Shown here one piece after another: positions 27,382-34,673 of a stretch of DNA of 64,000 bases. The notes under the pieces were generated by a model. The model searched no databases and was not told the origin of the DNA. It saw only the letters and a list, made by a program, of their open reading frames with translations. Position numbers and translations under genes: made by a program. How positions within the stretch are numbered: the stretch's first letter is position 1; each line of letters begins with the position of its first letter. Source of the DNA: Bin87 sp965115825 (GTDB lineage: Bacteria; Chloroflexota; Dehalococcoidia; Lucifugimonadales; UBA3495). The stretch covers positions 3,100,001 through 3,164,000 of the forward strand of contig OZ220464.1 of the NCBI GenBank assembly GCA_965115825.1, given 5' to 3'.

Positions 27382-27905
27382 ATGACGTCCTCTACTACAA
27401 AGCATCTCAGAACGATGCCGGCCGCTACCACCCGAATTATTCAGGCCGAGGTTTCCGAGATTAATCACACCTATCACACCATCGCCAGCATGATGCTGGC
27501 CCTACGTGAAGGCCGCCACTTCAGCATACAACCCGGATTGATACAATGGACCGACGAACATGGATCCCAAGCGGGATTTTCTTCTAACGGCTCCCAATGG
27601 GGGCCGTTAGAAGTGTGCCCCCCACCCCCCCCTCCCAAACAAGAATGCTCCCAACGCTGCCCGACGACGGAAATGCAATCGCCATTGAAAACAGGATTGA
27701 CCATCTGCTGACAGCATCCTTATTGAGCTGGAAAATCATGGGCGGGCGCCGGCCAGCGCCAGATCACAGCGGAGTGTACGGGTTCATCACCTGGGACCGT
27801 GTCAGCCACGGCAGCACTCCGCGTCTGGAGCTCGCGCCGGATAATGCCTTACGCTACTGGTACGACTGGCCCGATCCGGACTTGCCCAAAGACGTAATCT
27901 CTTGA
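27382..27905 (+). pseudogene. Hypothetical gene broken at a poly-C tract
   Basis: ATG 27382 follows AGGAGA. The first frame (MTSSTTKHLRTMPAATTRII...LIQWTDEHGSQAGFSSNGSQWGPLEV) runs to 27618-27636, a tract of C6-A-C8-T-C3, after which the natural continuation (AIENRIDHLLTASLLSWKIMGG...YWYDWPDPDLPKDVIS) is in the frame one base back. One extra C would restore a ~174-residue protein. Just before the tract is an 11-bp inverted repeat (27581-27591 and 27603-27613). The tract may be a phase-variation switch or an assembly indel. Product function unknown. Confidence 0.6.
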
Positions 27906-27995
27906 TCGGATGCGCATTGCCGTTACGCGCCTGAGCTACACCTCGGTCACCATCACCGCTCAATCTTTTGCACGAACCTAACCACAAGGAAAACC

Positions 27996-30857
27996 ATGAC
28001 CACACTGCCGTCGCTAATCGAAACGAGCGCTCCACGCCCAAGAGAACAAACCGGCGAAGACTATGCCGCCGACCTACACAGGGCATTGCACGGAGAAATC
28101 GGAAACGCTGACTCAGCGGCCGACTTTTTCGCCGGCACCCACGCCACACCGGCTATGCGTCGCGTCGCCACCGGGATCTTCAACCGCCTGAAGCACGGCA
28201 GCGCAGCCAACCAGCCGGCTATCATACGGTTCAACTCAATGTTCGGCGGCGGCAAGACTCACACCCTGATTGCCCTCGCCGCCGCTGCCAAACACCCGCA
28301 GCTGGTGCAATCCGACCTAACGGGCGGGCTAATGCCGGCCAACCTGGCCGTGGAAGGCGTGAAACTGGCTTGCTTCACAGGTGAAAACGCAAACCTGCTC
28401 GACGGCATGGCATTGGACGGCACGAGCCGCCGGGCCAAGTCGCTGATTGGATTCCTCGCCTACCACCTAGGCGGAGAAACCGCCTTCGACGTCTTCCAAA
28501 AGCACGATGAACTGTTCAGCGACCCCGGCGCCGACGATATCCAGCGACTCATTGGCGACAAACCCACTCTGATACTGCTCGACGAGCTGGTCCGCTGGAT
28601 CGCAGCCGCCAATCAACTGGAAGGCTATCAAAGCCAACGCGCCGCCAACGGCCTGCGCAACGCCCTCACGACAATCTCCAAAGCCGTGGCTAACTCGCCC
28701 CGCGCAGCCATGGTCATCACCACACCGGAAGAAGGACATGACGCCTACCGGGACGAAACCCAGTTCGTCCATAATGCTATGAACAACCTGGACTCAGTCA
28801 CCGCCCGCACGGCCCGGGACTTCACGCCTACCGAAACTGCGGACGTTCCCGCCATTCTGCGCCGGCGACTGTTCCAAAGCCACGGAACCGACGAATATCG
28901 CAGAGAGGTTGCCCAAGCCTACGCCGCCATCTGGCGACGCTACAACCCCAACGACGACGCAGCGGAAGAACGCTTCTACGACTGCTACCCCTTCCACCCC
29001 GAGACGCTACGCATAATCGCTGAACGTCTGGCCAGCAACAACGACTTCCAGAGAGTGCGCGGAACTCTACGCGCCATGTCCGCCGTCATCCACCACGGGA
29101 ACAAAATTGCCGAGCCCATCATCCACCCGTACCATCTGGACGTCAGCGTCTCCGACGTCTCGGAAGAGCTGGTGAACCGCACCGGACACTCGGCTTTATA
29201 CGCCGCCATCGCCGCTGATGTAACCGGCCCGCACGCCACCGCGCAACGCTATGGCCCTGCCACCCGCAAGGCCGCCAACGTCATCCTGCTGGGCAGCCTG
29301 GCCCCTACCGCCAACAATGGTCTCAGCGACGCTGAAATTGTCAACGCGCTCCTCAGCCCGTCCGACCCCGATTACTCCGTGGCGATGCAGGCAGTGCGCA
29401 ATATGAAGGAAAACGGGCTGTACATCGACGACGACCCTGCCGCCGGCAGTACCCGCTTCAATCAGCAGGCCAACGTGCGCCGGGAGGTGGAACAGCGCGC
29501 CAACGCTGTTAGCGCAGACGAATGCCTCGACGGCGTAAAAACAGCCATCGAGGAGGCTTTCTCCGATAGGGACGGCATGGGCCTGCGTGTTTTCCCCAGC
29601 CGAACCAATAACGTCCCCGATGACCCCAACCTCGTCCACGTAGGCATCATCAACCCCAGCCACGTAACTATGCTGAGCTCCGACCTGCACGACCAGCTGG
29701 CAAGCTTCTATCGCCACCAGTCAGCCAACGGCGGCAACGCCAACCGTGAATACCGCAACAACGTCTTGTTCCTCGTGCCGACCGATGACGACCTGGCCGA
29801 AATCAAACGTCAAATGGCCCGTCACAAGGCCGCCGGTGCCCTCATCGAAGCCCACAAAGACCGGCTGCTCAGCTATCAGCGCGACACCCTGACCTCAATA
29901 CGCGAAAACAGCCGCAAGGCCGTATTCCAGGGCATCCAGCGCAACTGGGTCAATCTCTACTACCCCGAACCCAGCGTCCCTGCCCTCGGCCTCCAGCACG
30001 CCCGACTCCAATTCCCCGACCAGGAAGGACGCGGACAGAACTCCATCATCGACTTCCTCACCGGCAACGCCACCGGCAAAATGGCCCACCCCGGAAACCC
30101 GGCCCTGGACGGAAGCGTATGGGCCGACGCCGGCCTGAGCCGCGCCGCCGACGACGGTATCACCGTCGGCGAACTCTACTCCCGCTTCACCCGTACTCCA
30201 AGCCGCAGAATGTTCCTCAAACGCGCGCACTTCGACCGCTCCCTAGACTACGCCAACCGACAAGATATAATCGTCGTCCGCGCCCCTACCGGACTGGAAA
30301 TCACCCACGGCTCCGGCATCGCCTACCAAGACGATATGCGCGTCTGGCTCAAAGAATACGCTCCACAAGAACCGCGTCCCGAACCCGATCCGGAACCGGC
30401 CCCCAATCAGGATCCCGCTCCAGTCGACTACATACCGCGCTTTGACGCCGGCCCCATCAGCGGCCAGGTAGCCGTCCATGAACTGAACACCCGGATGCTT
30501 TCCGATGGCCTTGATTGGCCTGACATCGTACAGGCGACTATGTACGGGACCAACATCGCCCTGCTCAACGACATGGCCTCCAAAGCCCAAGCCAACGGCA
30601 TAGCCGCCGACATCGCCTACGAATTCGAGGCCAACGGCTTTGAGCTGCGCGCCAGCGGCAAAACTCCGGAGCAGTGGCAGCAGTGCAGCCGTGCCTGCGC
30701 CCAGATGGAAAGAGCCGCCGCCGCCGCCACCGTCAACGCGGAAATTGCCATCTCCACCGACCGCAACCCCGCCGACGCCGTCAAAACCATGCTCCACGAC
30801 CTCGACAACACCCACCAGGTGCAACTCAACATAGAGTTCCGCCAGCCCAACGCCTAG
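27996..30857 (+). CDS. DUF499 ATPase, system 2
   Basis: A 953-residue DUF499 ATPase. Walker A: MFGGGKTHT with GGGKTH at residues 84-89; Walker B: LILLDELVRWI with Asp196-Glu197. The order of conserved blocks (ADFFAGTHAT, Walker A, CFTGENANLLDG, NDFQRVRGTLR, RFTRTPSRR) matches the system 1 protein, but the sequence is diverged, so the two are old paralogues rather than a recent duplication. A Pro/Glu-rich linker (PEPDPEPAPNQDPAPV, ~790-810) precedes a C-terminal domain that ends in VQLNIEFR, equivalent to NIHVSFR in system 1. It begins system 2. Confidence 0.85.
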   Translation: MTTLPSLIETSAPRPREQTGEDYAADLHRALHGEIGNADSAADFFAGTHATPAMRRVATGIFNRLKHGSAANQPAIIRFNSMFGGGKTHTLIALAAAAKHPQLVQSDLTGGLMPANLAVEGVKLACFTGENANLLDGMALDGTSRRAKSLIGFLAYHLGGETAFDVFQKHDELFSDPGADDIQRLIGDKPTLILLDELVRWIAAANQLEGYQSQRAANGLRNALTTISKAVANSPRAAMVITTPEEGHDAYRDETQFVHNAMNNLDSVTARTARDFTPTETADVPAILRRRLFQSHGTDEYRREVAQAYAAIWRRYNPNDDAAEERFYDCYPFHPETLRIIAERLASNNDFQRVRGTLRAMSAVIHHGNKIAEPIIHPYHLDVSVSDVSEELVNRTGHSALYAAIAADVTGPHATAQRYGPATRKAANVILLGSLAPTANNGLSDAEIVNALLSPSDPDYSVAMQAVRNMKENGLYIDDDPAAGSTRFNQQANVRREVEQRANAVSADECLDGVKTAIEEAFSDRDGMGLRVFPSRTNNVPDDPNLVHVGIINPSHVTMLSSDLHDQLASFYRHQSANGGNANREYRNNVLFLVPTDDDLAEIKRQMARHKAAGALIEAHKDRLLSYQRDTLTSIRENSRKAVFQGIQRNWVNLYYPEPSVPALGLQHARLQFPDQEGRGQNSIIDFLTGNATGKMAHPGNPALDGSVWADAGLSRAADDGITVGELYSRFTRTPSRRMFLKRAHFDRSLDYANRQDIIVVRAPTGLEITHGSGIAYQDDMRVWLKEYAPQEPRPEPDPEPAPNQDPAPVDYIPRFDAGPISGQVAVHELNTRMLSDGLDWPDIVQATMYGTNIALLNDMASKAQANGIAADIAYEFEANGFELRASGKTPEQWQQCSRACAQMERAAAAATVNAEIAISTDRNPADAVKTMLHDLDNTHQVQLNIEFRQPNA

Positions 30858-30880
30858 CGCCAGCGCACAGGAAAAGCCGA

Positions 30881-31321
30881 ATGCTGTACTACCCGCCGCC
30901 GAAAACCCACGCCCTCTATCTCGACCACTCCCCTACCGGAACTCCCCGCATCGCAGTAACCCTGGCCCGCAAAGGCAAACGCGGGGCCGGCAAGCGCATC
31001 TTCATCCTCACCGGCCCCGAGCGCAACGCTGCCTACAATGCTCTGTCCAGCATCCTGTACGACCACACCGGAGAACGACTCCGCACCGTAGCCGACGACT
31101 TGCCGCCCGGCGAGTACCACGCCGTCAACGAATACTGCGCCAACCAGATGCTCCTCGCCATGCACGCCGTCAAAGACGCCCCGGACATCTCAAAAGGCCG
31201 CATCCTAGCCGAAGCGGTGGCCCGCCAGCACGACTGCGAAGCCGGCTGGTGGTACGCCCTCTACACCAACCGCCGCCGCCCCCGCAAAGTAATGCAAGCC
31301 CTGGCCCTCCTATACGCCTGA
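30881..31321 (+). CDS. Small basic protein of DUF499 system 2
   Basis: A 146-residue protein, counterpart of the gene at 10304. I placed the start at ATG 30881 because of the AGGAAAAG site nine bases upstream and the match to the paralogue; the longer frame from 30674 would lie inside DUF499. Shared features: YLDHSPTGTPRIAVTLA, YNALSSILYDHTGERLR and CEAGWWYALYTNRRRPRKVMQALALLYA. It follows DUF499 by 23 bp. Its role is unknown, but conservation in both systems marks it as a core subunit. Confidence 0.72.
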   Translation: MLYYPPPKTHALYLDHSPTGTPRIAVTLARKGKRGAGKRIFILTGPERNAAYNALSSILYDHTGERLRTVADDLPPGEYHAVNEYCANQMLLAMHAVKDAPDISKGRILAEAVARQHDCEAGWWYALYTNRRRPRKVMQALALLYA

Positions 31322-31383
31322 CCCCCCGCTAGCGTGTGCCCCCAGCGCAGTTGTGCTATCATTGAAAACGCCGAGGATATGCC

Positions 31384-32199
31384 ATGACCACCGCAATATC
31401 CCTCCTTAACTGCGACCGCAGAGCCCTGCCGGCCGCGCAAGCAGCCTTCGCAGCCTCCGACGCCGAGCTCGTCATACTGTTCGGCTCGCGAGCCCGCGGA
31501 GACTATCAAGAGGGCGCATCCGACATCGACCTGCTACTGGTTCAGCCGCAAATGCCCACATCCGAACAGCGACGCAGTATACAAGAAGCCGCCAAGCAGG
31601 CAGTACGCAACGCTTACCAAACCCCTCCCGAAGTTCAGATAACTTGGCAGACCAGCAACGCCTTTGAGGAATCCCGACGCTCCATCAACCACATGAACGC
31701 CCGCGCAGTACGGGAGGGCATCATCATGCCGCGAAACCCCGAGAACTACCCCGGCGAGCCGGAAGACTACGACTACGAAGCGGACGTAATAGAACTCCGC
31801 ACAGAAAACGCAGATACTCACCACGAGGCCTTCGAGAATCACCACACCATGTACGAAATGGGACTGACCGACGCCAACAGATTGGACCGAATGGCCGGCA
31901 AAAACGCCCAAGAAGCCTTGGAACACGGGCTGAAAGCCCTCATCGCCGCCAACGGCGCCGAATACCCAACTACCCACGACCTCAACGAACTCCTCGCAAA
32001 AGCATATGAAGCAGACCCGGAATTCCGAGCGCAGTTCCAACCAAGCATCAACTACGACATCCTCAACCAGTACGCCGGCAGCGCAGACTATCAAATACCG
32101 GCTCTCCCAATCACCGAAGCCCAGGAATACCGGGAGGCGGTGAATTACGACTACGAACGAGTCAGGAGCCGTATCAGGGAACTCACGCAAAACACGTAG
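31384..32199 (+). CDS. Fused nucleotidyltransferase-HEPN protein (copy 3)
   Basis: A 271-residue protein. The MNT signature VILFGSRARGDYQEGASDIDLLLV (one residue longer between the two halves than in the other copies) lies at ~31-54. The C-terminal half has AGKNAQEALEHGLKALIAANG and a THDLNELL helix of the HEPN-like type. It sits in the first accessory slot of system 2, between the small core protein and the B-type gene, whereas in system 1 the related gene is upstream of DUF499. Possible self-contained toxin-antitoxin or abortive-infection switch. Confidence 0.78.
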   Translation: MTTAISLLNCDRRALPAAQAAFAASDAELVILFGSRARGDYQEGASDIDLLLVQPQMPTSEQRRSIQEAAKQAVRNAYQTPPEVQITWQTSNAFEESRRSINHMNARAVREGIIMPRNPENYPGEPEDYDYEADVIELRTENADTHHEAFENHHTMYEMGLTDANRLDRMAGKNAQEALEHGLKALIAANGAEYPTTHDLNELLAKAYEADPEFRAQFQPSINYDILNQYAGSADYQIPALPITEAQEYREAVNYDYERVRSRIRELTQNT

Positions 32200-32254
32200 C
32201 GCTAAAGCAACGCAAATCCCGAAATCCGCCGATTTGAGTTCTCCGCCACCTATA

Positions 32255-32382
32255 CCGGCCGCATCAAACCCAACGGTAACCCCCCATCCCCGTCCCTAGC
32301 CAGCAAAGGCAAACCGGCGGCAAGCCCACCCTACATCCTCGCCGGCCCCAGCGCAGCTTGCGTTGCTCTGTCCAACATCTCT
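32255..32382 (+). pseudogene. Scar of the small core gene
   Basis: The segment GGCAAACCGGCGGCAAGCCC ... CTCGCCGGCCCCAGCGCA ... GCTCTGTCCAACATC follows the order of 30966-31050 inside the small gene at 30881 (GKRGAGKRIFILTGPERNA...ALSSIL) with many changes and no open frame. It lies directly before the promoter of the B-type gene, the same small-gene-then-B arrangement as in system 1. The rest of 32200-32467 holds only the promoter. Confidence 0.6.
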
Positions 32383-32392
32383 ATGACCAAAT

Positions 32393-32421
32393 TTGACGCC
32401 GGCAATACCTTCAGTTAAAAT
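32393..32421 (+). promoter_or_regulatory. Promoter of system 2 B-type gene
   Basis: TTGACG at 32393-32398, 17-bp spacer, TAAAAT at 32416-32421. It matches the promoter at 11733-11761 in sequence and spacing; in system 1 it drives A2-B2, here only B. Confidence 0.6.
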
Positions 32422-32467
32422 GCCAACCCCGATGAAATAGTTCCCGCCGACGCCGGGAGGCCCAGCT

Positions 32468-33220
32468 ATGAAAATCGTTACTCCCAATGCCATTCTAGAC
32501 TACTATGACGGCATCCGGATTTTCACGGCCAGCGACGAGATAGGGGGCCAATATATCGGTACGATGATCGGAACTAGAGGGGATCACGGTCGATATTTGG
32601 TCGCCGGCGTTTCGCCTTCCAACCTGAATCTGTTTCGTTGCGGCGAAATCGATTTGCGCGCGCTGTTGCTGTCATCGCCGACATACGAAAGATTCATCAC
32701 CGTGGCCTCCGGCAAGTTCTCGGACCCGCTTAGCCTCACTACAGTGGAGGAACCCCTAGAGCAAAGCTCTCTCCTGCCAACAGAAGGGGTCTTCTTGGAA
32801 GAAGACCCTATTCAGGACACGCTCACGCACGCGCTGTTTGAAGACAAGTCCACTACGACGTCCTGGCTCCAAGATTCTCTGGCTGATTTGGAAGAGGCTC
32901 TGGAAAACGCCGCCAACTCAGGAATCCCCAAACCGGCATCCACAACGGTTGCGGAAGCCCGGAGAGTGCTGAAGAAAATCCACAGGGCCGCGCCCAGAAT
33001 ATACATGGTATATCTCATGCCCAACGGGGCAATCGCCATCGACACCAGAGGCGTAAAACCGGACGGCGCTTTCATCACCCTGGACGATGACGGCACCGCC
33101 TACTGTTCAGGCGAAATAGACGGCAAGCATTGGCATAAAAAGTACGCAAAGAGCCAGGACTTGCCCGACCGCCTCCTCTTGGGCGAACTGGAAAAACTCG
33201 GCTGGAATTTACCACCGTGA
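32468..33220 (+). CDS. B-type protein with extra C-terminal domain
   Basis: A 250-residue protein. Residues 1-~118 are almost the same as B2 at 12157 (MKIVTPNAILDYYDGIRIF, GGQYIGTMIG, LRALLLSSPTYERF). From ~120 a new domain follows: a helical part (LQDSLADLEEALENAANSG...EARRVLKKIHRAA) and a beta part (IYMVYLMPNGAIAIDTRG...SGEIDGKHWHKKY). The stop overlaps the GTG start of the next gene (GTGA), so the new domain has brought its own coupled partner. No A-type gene remains. This is a second example, after the methylase fusion, of B being attached to another domain. Confidence 0.65.
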   Translation: MKIVTPNAILDYYDGIRIFTASDEIGGQYIGTMIGTRGDHGRYLVAGVSPSNLNLFRCGEIDLRALLLSSPTYERFITVASGKFSDPLSLTTVEEPLEQSSLLPTEGVFLEEDPIQDTLTHALFEDKSTTTSWLQDSLADLEEALENAANSGIPKPASTTVAEARRVLKKIHRAAPRIYMVYLMPNGAIAIDTRGVKPDGAFITLDDDGTAYCSGEIDGKHWHKKYAKSQDLPDRLLLGELEKLGWNLPP

Positions 33221-33666
33221 CTGGACCGGGCAGCAACGCCGGTTCGGAGGTTCCGCCCATATCCGAATCGGAAGTCCTTGCCAGAGCAGTCACCGATGGC
33301 GCAGAAGCCAGGTTTGCTGCCCGCAAGCGCGCCGTCCATCCCGGCAGCTTCACTCGCTTGGCTCGGCGGGACATATCGGTTGACCGATTCAGCCGTATGA
33401 CACTCGCTGAAGCCGTCAAAAATGGCCACGCCATTGCAGCAGAACGCGGCGCCAACCGCCGCTTCCACGGATGGGCTCTGATTGCGAAAACGGCAGTTGA
33501 TGACTTGGAGTACACAGTGGAAAAATCGCCCAGAGAGGGCCACCGGTGGCACGCCGATATATGGCTTCCTGAACCGGCTGCAACAGACACAGCGACGCAT
33601 CAGCATCACGCTGCAAGGTTAGCCCGGCGCGCGGACTGGCAAGAAAAACCACCCGAAGGAAGCTGA
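33217..33666 (+). CDS. Partner of the B-type protein, unknown function
   Basis: A 149-residue protein starting at GTG 33217, coupled to the upstream gene by a GTGA overlap. Key segments: ARKRAVHPGSFTRLARRDISVDRFSRMTLAEAV and RFHGWALIAKTAVDDLEYTV. The pattern of an Arg-x-x-His-Pro followed by a RxxSVDR segment recurs in many small defence-island proteins of unknown function; a more distant relative may be the gene at 44448. It is predicted soluble, basic at the N-terminus. A toxin- or immunity-like partner role is possible but unproven. Confidence 0.55.
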   Translation: MTGPGSNAGSEVPPISESEVLARAVTDGAEARFAARKRAVHPGSFTRLARRDISVDRFSRMTLAEAVKNGHAIAAERGANRRFHGWALIAKTAVDDLEYTVEKSPREGHRWHADIWLPEPAATDTATHQHHAARLARRADWQEKPPEGS

Positions 33667-33807
33667 CCCGAAACCCTGACGGGCGCTTTCCGGGAGCATC
33701 AAATCTCATTGCAGCTATGACAATCATAAGTTCGCATCGGGTCACGAAAATCCTTATGCTTACCACTGCGTCCCCACACGGCTATGCGACCACGTGAGGT
33801 ATCAAGA

Positions 33808-34602
33808 ATGCAATTCTACCACTGGAACCTCGGACAGCGGAACCAAGGCGACGTCGTAGTAGTGAACGTCTCGGGCAATGCGGCTAACGTCCGCCTTCTT
33901 GATAGCGCCAATTTCCAGAACTACAAATCCGGACGCCGACACACTTACTACGGCGGCCTTATGACCCGTTCGCCGAGCGAGATTCCAATACCGCACAGCG
34001 GTACCTGGCACATAGCAGCCGATATGCAAGGTTTAAGAGGCCAATCCCGTACCAGCGTTCAAGTCGTCACACGCGAAGCGCGGCGACCGTTGCGGCCGTA
34101 TCAGCCGCCATCGTTGGAACCAATAGCTCAAGCAATGGCAAACAGGCCGCCAAATCTTCGGGACAATGACGGAGACCTCCCGTTGAAAGAGTACGATGTC
34201 TTTATATCCCACGCAACCGAAGACAAAGACGAAGTTGTGCGCCCTCTCGCCAATGCACTGAGGGCATCAGGCCTAACCGTCTGGTACGATGAATTTGAGC
34301 TGAGCATTGGCGACAGCCTCCGCAGGAAGATTGACGCCGGAATATCCCACAGCAAATTCGGGGTCGTCGTGCTGTCAGCCCATTTCTTCGCAAAAGGCTG
34401 GCCTCAATACGAACTTGACGGCATCACGACGATGAGCGTGTCCGGCACACAGGCAATACTGCCGATTTGGCACAACCTGACCGAAGCGCAGGTCATCGCA
34501 GAAAGCCCATCGTTAGCCGAGAAGGTGGCACGCAGCACCGCCAATTTCACAATTGAGCAAATCGCCGAAGAAATCTCCCAAGTCATACAACGCCAACCCT
34601 GA
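33808..34602 (+). CDS. DUF1883-TIR protein
   Basis: A 264-residue protein; ATG 33808 is chosen over 33784 for its upstream GAGG and because the DUF1883 motif begins right there. Residues 1-~80 (MQFYHWNLGQRNQGDVVVVN...NYKSGRRHTYYGG...GTWHIAADMQG) are DUF1883, a small beta domain commonly attached to TIR. The TIR domain spans ~129-262: YDVFISHATEDK, VWYDEFELSIGDSLRRKID, VVVLSAHFF, then WPQYELDGI whose Glu202 is in the place of the NADase glutamate. It is probably an NAD+-consuming abortive-infection effector. It sits in system 2 just before the methylase gene. Confidence 0.85.
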   Translation: MQFYHWNLGQRNQGDVVVVNVSGNAANVRLLDSANFQNYKSGRRHTYYGGLMTRSPSEIPIPHSGTWHIAADMQGLRGQSRTSVQVVTREARRPLRPYQPPSLEPIAQAMANRPPNLRDNDGDLPLKEYDVFISHATEDKDEVVRPLANALRASGLTVWYDEFELSIGDSLRRKIDAGISHSKFGVVVLSAHFFAKGWPQYELDGITTMSVSGTQAILPIWHNLTEAQVIAESPSLAEKVARSTANFTIEQIAEEISQVIQRQP

Positions 34603-34673
34603 TATGCAGGTACGGCTGCCACAACAGATTGAATCAAGCAGACGCCAAACTACCACTAAATCAACGGACCATC

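Noticed and set aside
30674..31321. A longer version of the small core protein starting at 30674.
   Set aside because: The first ~69 codons lie inside the DUF499 gene and are Arg/Pro-rich shadow; ATG 30881 has the ribosome site and matches the paralogue.
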